Below, one piece after another: positions 8,838 through 17,395 of a DNA stretch of 53,323 bases. Each line of letters begins with the position of its first letter. The first letter of the stretch is position 1. The position numbers and the translations under genes are program-made. The stretch lies in contig NZ_QWLM01000019.1 of assembly GCF_003515945.1 (NCBI RefSeq), positions 1 to 53,323 of the forward strand, given 5' to 3'. The DNA is from Dermacoccus abyssi. GTDB lineage: Bacteria; Actinomycetota; Actinomycetes; Actinomycetales; Dermatophilaceae. The notes below the pieces were generated by a model. The model was given only the letters and a program-made list of their open reading frames with translations, had not been told where the DNA came from and ran no database searches.

Positions 8838-9698
8838 ATGAGCACATCTCCCCTCGAGGGCGTCCGCGTCGTCAGCCTCGCGCCGAACCTCCCCGGGCCT
8901 GCGGCGGCCATGCATTTCGTCCGCCTCGGGGCGCACGTGACGAAGGTCGAGCCGCCGAGTGGTGACTTCATGGAGGCCGCCGCGCCCGCCTACTACCGCG
9001 AACTCACCGCGGGGCAGGAGATCGTCACGCACGACCTCAAGTCCGACGAGGGCAAGGCAGCCGTTGCGGAACTGCTCGCCGACGCCGACATCCTGCTCAC
9101 CTCGTCGCGCCCGTCGGCCCTCACCAAGCTCGGCCTCGGTTGGGACGCCCTGCACGCCGCCCACCCGCGGCTCGTGCACGTCGCCATCGTCGGGCACCCC
9201 GGCGAAGAAGCCGAGATCGCCGGCCACGACCTCACCTACCAGGCCGTCAACGGAACCCTCGACCCACCGTCGCTTCCCCGCGTCCTCATGGCCGACCTCG
9301 GCGGCGCCGAACGCGCCGTCTCCGCCGGCCTCGCCGCCCTCGTCGAACGCTCCCGATCCGGCACGGGCAGCTATTGCGAGGTCGCCCTCAGCGACGTCGC
9401 CTACGACTTCGCCGCCCCCGCCCGTCACGGCATGACGACGCCCGACGGACCACTCGGCGGCTCGCTGCCGCAATACGCGCTCTACCGAGCATCCGACGGT
9501 TGGGTCGCCGTCGCCGCCCTCGAGGGCCACTTCTGGGCCCGCCTACGCGACGCCCTCGACCTGCCCGACGGGCCGGACGCAGCCAGCGCGCTGAGCGCAG
9601 CCCTCGCCGCCCGCACCGCTTCGGAGTGGGAGGAATGGGCGCGCGAACGCGACATCCCGATCGCAGCCTGCGCGGCACCGTCGAAGGGGCAGGACTGA
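8838..9698 (+). CDS. short CaiB/BaiF-type (family III) CoA-transferase
   Basis: The protein has the family III fold signature at its N-terminus (PLEGVRVVSLAPNLPGP, then a GAHVTKVEPPSGD segment). An Asp that matches the catalytic position is present in the VLMADLGGAERAVSAG block. At 286 residues it is about 80-100 shorter than typical members such as the copy at 15165; most of the C-terminal part of the small domain is missing, but the sequence reads without frameshift. The CoA donor and acceptor are unknown. No ribosome binding site is visible; CAGAGT seven bases before the ATG suggests a leaderless message. An EamA exporter follows 86 bases later. Confidence 0.8.
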   Translation: MSTSPLEGVRVVSLAPNLPGPAAAMHFVRLGAHVTKVEPPSGDFMEAAAPAYYRELTAGQEIVTHDLKSDEGKAAVAELLADADILLTSSRPSALTKLGLGWDALHAAHPRLVHVAIVGHPGEEAEIAGHDLTYQAVNGTLDPPSLPRVLMADLGGAERAVSAGLAALVERSRSGTGSYCEVALSDVAYDFAAPARHGMTTPDGPLGGSLPQYALYRASDGWVAVAALEGHFWARLRDALDLPDGPDAASALSAALAARTASEWEEWARERDIPIAACAAPSKGQD

Positions 9699-9784
9699 AC
9701 CTCTGACACGAGCGCCCGCGACCTGCTCGCCGACGTGCGGACACCCCTCCCGGCTGCGCACGCGGTTGTGGTGTCATCGCCTCC

Positions 9785-10690
9785 ATGGGGGCGATCGCCG
9801 TCCTCGTCGCCGGAATCCTGTGGGGCACCACCGGGCTGACGGCGCACTACGCGCCGGCCGGGGCGAGCCCGTTCGCCATCGGGGCCGGCTCGATGGGCCT
9901 CGGCGGGCTCGTCATGGCGCTCGTCGGCCACGCCGGCGCAGCGCGCCGCGCACCCTGGCGCCCAATCCGCACGCCACTCGCGTGGGGCGTCGCGTGCCTC
10001 ACCGTCTACCCGATGTGCTTCTACGGCGCCATGCACTACGCCGGCATCACCGTCGGCACAGCAATCAACATCGGCAGCGCGCCCCTCATGGCCATGGCCA
10101 TCGAACGAGCGACGGGCCGGGCCACGTTCACCCGCCGCAAGCTCGGGTCGGCAGCCCTGGCCGTCCTCGGACTCGTGCTCCTGTCCATCGGCGGCGCCGG
10201 CCACGGGGGAGCCTCGACCGCGGAGAACCCACCACTCGGCATCGCCCTCGGCCTCGCGGCAGGCCTGACGTACGCCGGCTATTCGGCGAGCGCGCACGAG
10301 ATGATCCGGCGCGGTTGCCCCTCCGGCATCGCGATGGGCCGCATGTTCGGCGTCGCCGGCCTCTTCCTCGTGCCGTTCTACCTCGCGACGGGTGGGCCGC
10401 TGCTCACCGAGCCCCGAGGCTGGGCCGTCATGGCGTACCTCGCCCTCGTCCCGATGGCCTTCGCCTACCTCCTCTTCGGCTACGGCCTCCGGACGACGTC
10501 GGCGTCCACCGCGGTGACGCTGACGCTCGTCGAACCCGTCGTCGCCGCCGTGCTCGCAGTTCTCGTCGTCAAGGAGGAGATGGGGATGCTCGGCTGGCTG
10601 GGCATGGCCCTCGTCCTGCTCGGCGTGCTGGCGCTGGGGCGCGAGGGGCAACCCCTACCCGCCGACGAGGAAGCCGCCGCCATCCCCTGA
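9785..10690 (+). CDS. EamA/DMT-family transporter
   Basis: This 301-residue integral membrane protein has two repeated EamA halves of about five hydrophobic helices each, from MGAIAVLVAGILWGTTGL to MLGWLGMALVLLGVLAL. Members of the drug/metabolite transporter superfamily export amino acids, metabolites or drugs. The sequence gives no substrate. The motif SASTAVTLTLVEPVVAAVLA near residue 240 is the classic end-of-domain EamA block (the Pro before VVAA is conserved). It may be co-transcribed with the CoA-transferase gene upstream. The 62-base gap to the convergent methyltransferase gene contains a GC-rich hairpin (GCGGG/CCCGC) that could terminate it. Confidence 0.88.
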   Translation: MGAIAVLVAGILWGTTGLTAHYAPAGASPFAIGAGSMGLGGLVMALVGHAGAARRAPWRPIRTPLAWGVACLTVYPMCFYGAMHYAGITVGTAINIGSAPLMAMAIERATGRATFTRRKLGSAALAVLGLVLLSIGGAGHGGASTAENPPLGIALGLAAGLTYAGYSASAHEMIRRGCPSGIAMGRMFGVAGLFLVPFYLATGGPLLTEPRGWAVMAYLALVPMAFAYLLFGYGLRTTSASTAVTLTLVEPVVAAVLAVLVVKEEMGMLGWLGMALVLLGVLALGREGQPLPADEEAAAIP

Positions 10691-10751
10691 CCACCGATGT
10701 TGAGCGGGCACCGCGGCACCGGTCCCGCGATTCCCAGGCACCATCGCCGCG

Positions 10752-11384
10752 TCAGGCGCGACGCAGCACGCGCAGCGAGCCGGTGACGCTCACCTGCTCG
10801 AAGCCCTCCGCCAGAGCGCGCTCGACGACATGCCAGGGCGCCTGGCCACCGTCGTTCGGGTCCGGGAAGACGTCGTGGACGGCGAGCAGCCCACCGGGCG
10901 TGACGTGCTGCGCGAACGCGGCGTAGTCGTGCTGCGCCATCTCCTCGACGTGGTTGCCGTCGAGGAAGAGGAACTCCACCGGGGTGCTCCACCACGCGGC
11001 GACCTGCTCGGTCGTCGCCACCACCGCGGTGACGACGTCGCGCACCTGCTCGTCCCACGTTCGTCGGAAACTCGGGAGGGTGTCGAGCAGGCCGGAGTGG
11101 GCATCGACCATCGACGTGTCGTGCCACTCCCAGCCCGGCTGGTTCTCCTCGCTGCCGTGGTGATGATCGACCGTGACGATCTGGGTACCGCCCACCTCGC
11201 GGGCCGCCTGCGCGAGCAGCACCGTCGACTTGCCGCAGTACGTGCCGATCTCCAGCCACGTTCCGGGACGGGCCGTGCACGCCGCCTCGAAGAGCGCGCG
11301 GCCTTCGTCGAGGGGCATGAAGCCGGTCGTGGCATCGAACGCGTCGAGCACGTTCCGGGGCAGCTCGGGGCTGTTCGTCGTCAT
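10752..11384 (-). CDS. class I SAM-dependent methyltransferase (Methyltransf_24 type)
   Basis: A 210-residue Rossmann-fold methyltransferase. The AdoMet loop WLEIGTYCGKSTVLLA lies at about 38-53, and FLFLDGNHVEEMAQHDYAA near 125 carries the acidic residue and His typical of the Methyltransf_24 group. The start ATG 11382-11384 overlaps the stop of the prenyltransferase-like gene (ATGA). A long in-frame extension upstream lies inside that gene and is rejected. It is the last gene of the four-gene glycosyltransferase cluster, so it probably acts on the same lipid or glycoside. The substrate is not known. Confidence 0.82.
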   Translation of the reverse strand: MTTNSPELPRNVLDAFDATTGFMPLDEGRALFEAACTARPGTWLEIGTYCGKSTVLLAQAAREVGGTQIVTVDHHHGSEENQPGWEWHDTSMVDAHSGLLDTLPSFRRTWDEQVRDVVTAVVATTEQVAAWWSTPVEFLFLDGNHVEEMAQHDYAAFAQHVTPGGLLAVHDVFPDPNDGGQAPWHVVERALAEGFEQVSVTGSLRVLRRA

Positions 11385-12514
11385 GGGGTCTCCTGCGTCG
11401 AGGGCTGGAAGGCCGTGGGTTCGAGGCGTGGCGACGCGGAGGAGTCCTCGTCGCCGGCCCACGTCATGGCGTGGAAGAGATTCGCTGCGGGCGTGAGCCC
11501 GTCGAGGGCGTCCGCGGCGAGGAGGACGGCGCCGGCGGTCCAGCCCGTGCGTTCCTCGGGCCAGATGGCGGCGTCGTCGACGACGTAGCCCGTCCAGTAC
11601 GCGCCCTCGTTGTCGCGCAGCTGCTGGATCTCGGCGAACACCTGGCGCGCTCGCTCCCTGGCCTGCGTTTCGTGCGGGGTGTCGTCGAGGCAGCACAACG
11701 CCATGACGAGCTCGGCGCTCTCGCCGCCGGTCACCCACGGCCGATCGTCGACGCAGCGGACGCCCTGGCCGGCCCAGACGAAGCGCTCCCAACCGTCGTC
11801 GAGACGGGTTCGGGCCGCGTCACCGGTGAGTGCGCCGCCGAGAACCGGGTAGAACCAGTCCATCGAGAAGCGGTCACGGTCGGCGAAGCCGGTGGGCGAG
11901 CGGCGCACCGCATGGGCCAGTCGCCGTCCCGCGGCGAGCCAGTCGCTCGCGTCGTGGCCGAGGCGCATCGCGAGAGCACACGCGGCCCACAACGACTGCA
12001 GGATGCTCGCGTTGCCCGTCAACAGCGCGTGATCGCCCAGGCCACCGCGCGGGTTGATCGCCCACGCGATGGTGCCGTCGTCACGCTGCGCCGTCAGGAC
12101 GTGGTTGATCGCATCGCGCACCATCGGCCAGTACCGCGCGCCGACCTCGTCGTCACCGGTCGCGAGCACGTAGTGCCAGACGCCGACGGCCGGGTAGGCA
12201 CACTGGTTCGTGTCGCTCTCGGCGTGGACGACAGCGCCATCGCGCACCTCCATCGGCCACGACCCGTCAGGACGCTGGGTGTGCGACAGGTGCTCCAAAC
12301 CCGCTCGGGCGCAGGCGAGCAGCCGCTCACCCTCCACCTCGTCGGTCGCGCCAACGAAGACGCCCGAAACCGTCAGGCCCATGAGCGCCTCGGTGTGGTT
12401 CCACGCGTCCCACTGCCCACCCGGAAACCACGGTAGCGCGCCGTCGTCACCCTGCATCCGGGCGAGAAACGCGCCGGTCTCGGCGATCTGCGCTGCGGTG
12501 AGGGCGGGCGGCAT
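11381..12514 (-). CDS. prenyltransferase/terpene-cyclase-like alpha/alpha-toroid protein
   Basis: The 377-residue protein consists of repeating helices with QxxDGSW-like motifs: QRPDGSWPMEV, QRDDGTIAWAI and RDNEGAYWTGY. This pattern belongs to the alpha/alpha-toroid fold of squalene cyclases and protein prenyltransferases. The DxDD motif of true squalene-hopene cyclases was not seen, so automatic labels such as prenyltransferase say little about activity. The start ATG 12512-12514 shares one base with the upstream methyltransferase stop, and the stop overlaps the next methyltransferase start. It is cytosolic, with no signal peptide. With the flanking glycosyltransferase and methyltransferases it probably builds or modifies a lipid-linked or isoprenoid glycoside, but this is inference. 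Confidence 0.75.
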   Translation of the reverse strand: MPPALTAAQIAETGAFLARMQGDDGALPWFPGGQWDAWNHTEALMGLTVSGVFVGATDEVEGERLLACARAGLEHLSHTQRPDGSWPMEVRDGAVVHAESDTNQCAYPAVGVWHYVLATGDDEVGARYWPMVRDAINHVLTAQRDDGTIAWAINPRGGLGDHALLTGNASILQSLWAACALAMRLGHDASDWLAAGRRLAHAVRRSPTGFADRDRFSMDWFYPVLGGALTGDAARTRLDDGWERFVWAGQGVRCVDDRPWVTGGESAELVMALCCLDDTPHETQARERARQVFAEIQQLRDNEGAYWTGYVVDDAAIWPEERTGWTAGAVLLAADALDGLTPAANLFHAMTWAGDEDSSASPRLEPTAFQPSTQETP

Positions 12515-13233
12515 CAGACCTGGGCGGGCTTGCGCAGGTAGACGACGAAGCTCTTGCCCATGACGGGGTTGAGCGCCTTCTCGGCGGTGCGCGTCAGCTT
12601 GGGCGCCTTCATCATGTCCCACATGAGCAGGCGGTGGTACGCCTTCACCGCGGGGTTGGTGTCGTTGTCGACCCCCACGGCGCACTTGAGCCACCAGTAC
12701 GGCGAGTGCAGCGCGTGCGCGTGGTGCGTCGCGAACGCCTCGAGGCCCTGACGCTCGAGGCGCTTCGTCAGCTCCGAGCCCTTGTTGATGCGCACGTGGC
12801 CGCCCTCGACCTCGTGGTACGGCGTCGACAGCATCCAGCAGATCTTCTCCGGCCAGTACCGCGGCACCGTCACCGCGACGAGCCCGCCGGGCTTCGTCAC
12901 GCGCGCGATCTCGGCCATCGCGGTCTCGTCGTCGACGATGTGCTCGAGCACCTCGGAGGCGATGACGCGGTCGAAACTCGCGTCGTCGAACGGCATGCGG
13001 CGGGCGTCACCGGCCACCGTGCGGTAAGCCGCGGACGAAGGCACCTCACCCTCGGCGTCCATCGCGCCGAACATCGTGGCGACCTCGGCGAGGTCGTCCT
13101 CGTTGAGGTCGAACGCCGTCACGTCACCGCCACGGCGCAGCGCCTCGTAACTGTGACGCCCCTGGCCGCACCCGACGTCGAGCACACGCATGCCCGGCTC
13201 GATGGCGAAGCGGTCGTAATCAACGGTCAGCAC
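12514..13233 (-). CDS. class I SAM-dependent methyltransferase (Methyltransf_11 type)
   Basis: A 239-residue methyltransferase with motif I VLDVGCGQG at residues 17-25, an acidic AFDLNEDDL strand-2 end, and the FDRVIASEVLEHIVDD block of UbiE-like enzymes. The C-terminal part (HHAHALHSPYWWLKCAVG) is aromatic and may bind a lipid substrate. I chose GTG 13231-13233: AGGAG lies seven bases upstream, and the gene then overlaps the glycosyltransferase 3' end by 14 bases. An ATG-started longer reading would run deep inside the glycosyltransferase. It is the second gene of the four-gene cluster. Confidence 0.86.
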   Translation of the reverse strand: MLTVDYDRFAIEPGMRVLDVGCGQGRHSYEALRRGGDVTAFDLNEDDLAEVATMFGAMDAEGEVPSSAAYRTVAGDARRMPFDDASFDRVIASEVLEHIVDDETAMAEIARVTKPGGLVAVTVPRYWPEKICWMLSTPYHEVEGGHVRINKGSELTKRLERQGLEAFATHHAHALHSPYWWLKCAVGVDNDTNPAVKAYHRLLMWDMMKAPKLTRTAEKALNPVMGKSFVVYLRKPAQV

Positions 13234-14467
13234 GGGCGATCTCCTGCTCGTAGATGCGGGCTGTCGCGCGGGCGACAGCCCGCCAACTGTATGTGGATTC
13301 GGCGCGCGAGCGGCCAGCGTGTCCGAATGCCGTTCGCGTTTCCGGTGATTCGAGCAACGAACGGATGCCATCGGCGAGGCCCGCCGCGTCGTTCGGTTCG
13401 ACGAGAAGGCCGGCCGGGGCGTCGTCGTCACCCGTACCGTCGACGAGTTGCGGCAGCGCCCCAACACGTGTCGCGACGAGCGGCGTCCCGCACGCCATCG
13501 CCTCGACCGCAGGCAGCGAGAACCCCTCGTAGAGACTCGGCACGACGTGGACGGCGGCGCTCGCGAGCAGGCCCGCGAGGTGGGTGTCGCTGATCCCACT
13601 GACGAAACGCACACGGTGACGAAGGTCGAGAGCGTCGAGCTGCCGTTCGACGGCGCGGTTCGGTGTGCCGACGACGACGAGTTCGCTCCACGCGTCGTCC
13701 GGCAGCAGCGCAAGGGCGTCGACGAGCACCGACAGGCCCTTGAGTGGAACGTTGGCGCTCGTGATCGTTGTCAGGCGACCGAGAACACGTTCGCGCGCAG
13801 GGGAATCCGGCGTGAACGTGTCGACGTCGACGCCAACCGGGACGATGTCGATGCGCGCCGGGTCGACGCCGAACTCCGAGATGATGTCGTTCCGGCTCGT
13901 CTCGCTCACCGTGATGACGCGGCTGCTCGCGCGGGCGACGCGCGCCTGCATCGGCACGAACGAGTACCAGCGCCACTTCGTGTACTTGCGCCAAAGGGTG
14001 GGGGCGTCGGCGATCTCGAGGCGACGGTCGGCGCTGATCGGGTGATGGATCGTCGTGACGACCGGCAGCCCGGCGCGTTCGACGGCGAGGATGCCGGGCG
14101 CGAGGGTCTGGTTGTCGTGCAGGACGTCGAACTCGCGGACGCGCGGTGTGAGAAGGCGACGCAGACGACGCCCGAAGGTGCGCGGCTCGGGGAAGGTGCC
14201 CGAGAACATCCCGGCGAACTCCGCGACGTCAAGGGCGTCACGGAACTCCGAGCGCGCGGGGCGGCGGAACGGGTTCTCGTCGTTGTAGAGGTCGAGGCTC
14301 GGCACCTTCTCGAGGCGCACGCCCTCGTCGAGTTCGGGGTAGGGCTGGCCGGAGAACACCGTCACCTCGTGGCCGAGCGCCACGAGCTCGCGGCTGAGGT
14401 TGCGCACGTAGATGCCCTGACCGCCGCTGTGCGGTTTGCTGCGGTAGGACGACAGGGCGATGCGCAT
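13220..14467 (-). CDS. GT4-family glycosyltransferase
   Basis: A 415-residue GT-B glycosyltransferase. The N-terminal domain has a glycine-rich donor/acceptor loop (SSYRSKPHSGGQGIYVRNL). The C-terminal domain has the EX7E nucleotide-sugar motif in EGFSLPAVEAMACGTPL. It lacks a signal peptide and acts at the cytosolic face. It is first in a coupled cluster with two methyltransferases and a toroid protein, so it likely adds a sugar to the molecule those enzymes modify. The start ATG 14465-14467 is favoured because the similarity to GT4 proteins begins there. A TAAAGT hexamer about 40 bases upstream is a possible promoter. The sugar and acceptor are unknown. Confidence 0.9.
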   Translation of the reverse strand: MRIALSSYRSKPHSGGQGIYVRNLSRELVALGHEVTVFSGQPYPELDEGVRLEKVPSLDLYNDENPFRRPARSEFRDALDVAEFAGMFSGTFPEPRTFGRRLRRLLTPRVREFDVLHDNQTLAPGILAVERAGLPVVTTIHHPISADRRLEIADAPTLWRKYTKWRWYSFVPMQARVARASSRVITVSETSRNDIISEFGVDPARIDIVPVGVDVDTFTPDSPARERVLGRLTTITSANVPLKGLSVLVDALALLPDDAWSELVVVGTPNRAVERQLDALDLRHRVRFVSGISDTHLAGLLASAAVHVVPSLYEGFSLPAVEAMACGTPLVATRVGALPQLVDGTGDDDAPAGLLVEPNDAAGLADGIRSLLESPETRTAFGHAGRSRAESTYSWRAVARATARIYEQEIARADR

Positions 14468-14507
14468 CGTGGGCGACCTTCGGCGGTGGGCGAGTGGACT
14501 CGCAGTT

Positions 14508-14513
14508 ACTTTA
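14508..14513 (-). promoter_or_regulatory. possible -10 element of the glycosyltransferase cluster
   Basis: On the minus strand TAAAGT lies in an AT-richer patch about 40 bases before the glycosyltransferase start. No convincing -35 is seen at 16-18 bases, so support is weak. Confidence 0.3.
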
Positions 14514-14547
14514 CGGGCGAGTAGGCAGACGGCGCGTCGCGGCACCC

Positions 14548-15135
14548 TTGTGGTCACACCATCCGCACAGGCAATCAATTCGACGAATCGTTTGCCGTTG
14601 CGCAGGTCACACGGGCCGTCGCCGTCGCCTCGTCGGCGCCCGCCGTTGCGGCGTCCAACCCGACGAACACCAACGGACTCGTCGTCTCCGTGCCGTGGCA
14701 GAACACGTTCGGTTCCTTCCGCAAGCACCAACGGTCGCGACGGCGCCTTCCTGCCGTACGTCCTCTACCCGACCGCTGCGCCGACGAGTGGCACCTTCAC
14801 CAAGACGAGCACCGCCGCAACGGCAGGCGACCCGCTCGGTGACGCCTCCTACACGCCGATGGCTTCCAGCGCGGGCGCATCGGACGACGCACGATGCTGC
14901 TCATCTTCGGCGTCGGTTCGCTGCTCATCACGTGGCCGGTGCTCGGTGCGACGGCAACGAGAAGGGCTTCCGCGTCTACCTCCTGGGCTGCGTCGCGATC
15001 TCGCTCGGGGTGTTCCTGTGGGGCTGCGGAACAATGAGTTCAGCCACCTCGACCGGGACTTCGGGTCGGCCTGGGGCCACGACGACGAAGGCCGCCGACT
15101 CGCGGGGGGAACCCGCGCGCACGGCATCGCGTTGA
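14548..15135 (+). pseudogene. decayed gene of unknown function (at least two frameshifts)
   Basis: This roughly 590-base stretch separates two intact genes and has coding character on the plus strand that changes frame. One frame reads VTRAVAVASSAPAVAASN and then VPWQNTFGSFRKH to about 14730. A second frame continues from there (NGRDGAFLPYVLYPTAAP, then GDPLGDASYTPM) to about 14880. A third gives hydrophobic segments (MLLIFGVGSLLITWPVLG and, after another shift, FRVYLLGCVAISLGVFLWG) up to TGA near 15135. This fits a secreted or membrane protein gene in decay. I do not recognise the family, and the borders are approximate. Confidence 0.4.
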
Positions 15136-15164
15136 CGTGATGGACAACGGCGGCGAGGAGATTC

Positions 15165-16265
15165 ATGGAACACGTGCGGACGCCCGGTGCCCTCGACGGG
15201 CTGCTCATCGCCGACTTCGGGCGCGTCCTCGCCGGGCCCTACGCGACGATGCTGCTCGGCGACCTGGGCGCAGACGTCGTCAAGATCGAACGCCCAGACT
15301 GCGGTGACGACACCCGCTCGTGGGGCCCGCCGTGGACCGACGACGGCGAGGCGACCTACTTCCTCTCCGTCAACCGCAACAAGCGCAGCGAGTTCTGGGA
15401 TCTGCGCTCCGACGACGATCGGGCCGCTGCGCGCGAGCTCGTGACGCGCGCGGACGTCGTCGTCGAGAACTTCCTGCCGGGCACGATGGCCCGCCTCGGC
15501 CTCGGTTACGACGACGTCGTGGCGCTCAACCCGGACGTCGTCTACGTCTCGATCACCGGTTTCGGGGAGTCGACGCTGCCCGGCTACGACCTGCTCGTCC
15601 AGGCCGTTGGCGGCCTCATGTCCGTGACGGGCGCCCCCGACGAGCCGACGAAGGTCGGTGTCGCGATGGTCGACATCGTCACGGGCCTCCACGCGGCCGT
15701 CGGTCTGCTGGCCGCGCTGCGGCATCGCGACGCGACGGGGGAGGGCCAGCACGTCGAGGTCTCGCTGCTGTCGTCGTTGCTCTCGGCGCTCGCGAACCAG
15801 TCCGGCGCGCACCTCATGACGGGCGCCGTGCCGCGCGGCATGGGCAACCGGCACCCGTCGCTCACCCCGTACGAGGTCTTCACGACGGCCGATCGGCCGC
15901 TGGCCATCGCCGTCGGGAACGAACGCCAGTTCGCCCGCCTCGCCGACGTTCTCGGTCACCCCGAATGGGCCGACGACCCCCGGTACGCCTCCAACGCCCT
16001 GCGCGTCGAGCACCGCGACGTCCTGGTGACGGCGATGAACGACGCCTTGTCGTCGCGCAGCGCCGGGGAGTGGGCGAGCGACCTCGGCGAGGCGGGCGTG
16101 CCTGCCGGCCCCGTCAACGACATCGAGCAGGCCTTCGCGCTGGCCGACCAGGTGGGGCTCCACATGCGGGTCGACGTCGACGGGCTCGCACAGGTGGCGA
16201 ACCCCATTCGGATGTCGGCGACGCCGGTGACCTATCGGCGCCGCCCGCCTCGCCTGGAGACGTGA
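15165..16265 (+). CDS. CaiB/BaiF (family III) CoA-transferase
   Basis: A full-length 366-residue family III CoA-transferase. It moves CoA between carboxylic acids through an Asp-bound intermediate. The hallmark N-terminus is present (GLLIADFGRVLAGPYATML, then LGADVVKIERP). The catalytic Asp is in VGVAMVDIVTGLHAAVG at about residue 170, and a glycine loop ITGFGES precedes it. GAGGAG is six bases before the ATG. It differs clearly from the shorter copy at 8838, so it is not a recent duplicate. Its substrate (for example a dicarboxylate or carnitine-type acid) cannot be read from the sequence or the neighbours. Confidence 0.92.
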   Translation: MEHVRTPGALDGLLIADFGRVLAGPYATMLLGDLGADVVKIERPDCGDDTRSWGPPWTDDGEATYFLSVNRNKRSEFWDLRSDDDRAAARELVTRADVVVENFLPGTMARLGLGYDDVVALNPDVVYVSITGFGESTLPGYDLLVQAVGGLMSVTGAPDEPTKVGVAMVDIVTGLHAAVGLLAALRHRDATGEGQHVEVSLLSSLLSALANQSGAHLMTGAVPRGMGNRHPSLTPYEVFTTADRPLAIAVGNERQFARLADVLGHPEWADDPRYASNALRVEHRDVLVTAMNDALSSRSAGEWASDLGEAGVPAGPVNDIEQAFALADQVGLHMRVDVDGLAQVANPIRMSATPVTYRRRPPRLET

Positions 16266-16293
16266 CGTCGACGTCGAGTCAGGGGAGGGCGTC

Positions 16294-17247
16294 TCAGTCG
16301 AGATCGAGCTGAGGATTCACCGCGCCCACCGTGCGAAGGCCCTCGATGACGACGCTCGCACGACGGCGGGTTTCCGGACTCAACGCCTCGTCGGAGCGGG
16401 CGCTCACCGACAGACGCGTGGCGCCGTCCCGCACTCCGAGGCGAACGTAGGGCCTCTCCGCGGCACTCGATTGCGGCGTCGCTTCCAGTGTGCTCAAGGC
16501 CGTCGCGGCATCCGACCATCCGTGGATCCGCGTCGTCGGACCCACGGCGACGGTGGCGTACGTCTGCGCACACCGGAAGGTCAGATGAGTGCTAGTGCCA
16601 TCGGTGCCGGTCGCCTTCGTCAGGGCCGCAACCGTTGGCGTGCTCACGGCGTCGAGATCCTCGCACTTCGTTGCGATGACGTCGGATTCGACGACGAAGG
16701 TCGCCTTCGCCGCAGGCTGTGCGCGGTCGGGGAGCAAGCGCGCTTCCGTCCGCGGGTTCGTGCGCGCCACGTCGAGAAAGGCGTGTGCTTGCGTCGCCGT
16801 CAGGGCTGGGCCCGAGGTGGTCACGGAGAGGCTGTTGTCACCGTTCGCGTTCAACCCGGCGGTGAAGAAGTGGATGGACGCGGGGATTTTTGCCGCCATC
16901 GGGTGCGCGCCCTCGGGGTAGCGGCTGCGGACGAAGGCCGCTGCATCCCGAACGTTCGCGGCCGTCGCGTCGTCCGTGAGGTCGATGGCGACGTCGAACC
17001 CGTAGCGCTGACCCTTGCAGCCGTCGATGCACTCGATCGATTCCTCGGCGCGAACCCTTGCCACGCCGGGCCGCTCTTCGAGTTGCTCCTCGAGAGCATG
17101 TGCGTAGGCAGGCGCCGGCTGGGTCGGTTCGCGGAACGAGGAATCGTGCCTTGTGAGGTTGACGACGGCGACACCGGCCGCGATCAGCGCCACCACCAGG
17201 GCGAGCGCCACCATCAGCGGCCAGCGTCGGCGTCGTGTCGGTGGCAT
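16294..17247 (-). CDS. membrane-anchored protein of unknown function
   Basis: The 317-residue product begins with basic residues (MPPTRRRRW) and one hydrophobic helix (about 10-30), then has a large extracytoplasmic part. That part contains CIDGCKG, a possible disulfide at about 72-76, and two more Cys near 225 and 255. The stretch RPGVARVRAEES and the repeated short alpha/beta pattern recall BON-like or secretion-accessory domains, but I cannot name a family. The start ATG 17245-17247 is chosen because the positively charged N-terminus and helix begin there. It is convergent with the CoA-transferase gene and divergent from trxA. Confidence 0.75.
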   Translation of the reverse strand: MPPTRRRRWPLMVALALVVALIAAGVAVVNLTRHDSSFREPTQPAPAYAHALEEQLEERPGVARVRAEESIECIDGCKGQRYGFDVAIDLTDDATAANVRDAAAFVRSRYPEGAHPMAAKIPASIHFFTAGLNANGDNSLSVTTSGPALTATQAHAFLDVARTNPRTEARLLPDRAQPAAKATFVVESDVIATKCEDLDAVSTPTVAALTKATGTDGTSTHLTFRCAQTYATVAVGPTTRIHGWSDAATALSTLEATPQSSAAERPYVRLGVRDGATRLSVSARSDEALSPETRRRASVVIEGLRTVGAVNPQLDLD

Positions 17248-17395
17248 GGTGTTTGGATGACAACGCCCGCGCGCCGGTTCCACGGCCCGCGCGGGCGTTC
17301 GGTTCTGGCGGGCGGGCGGGCGCGGCGGGAAGGGTTTGCCTCCGGTGTTTGTTTGAATGGCCGACGAACCACAATCTTTTTGAGGAGCAAGGCCT

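Noticed and set aside
15165-16265. Recent duplication of the two CoA-transferase genes (8838 and 15165)
   Set aside because: The two proteins differ strongly in length and sequence; they share only family-level motifs.
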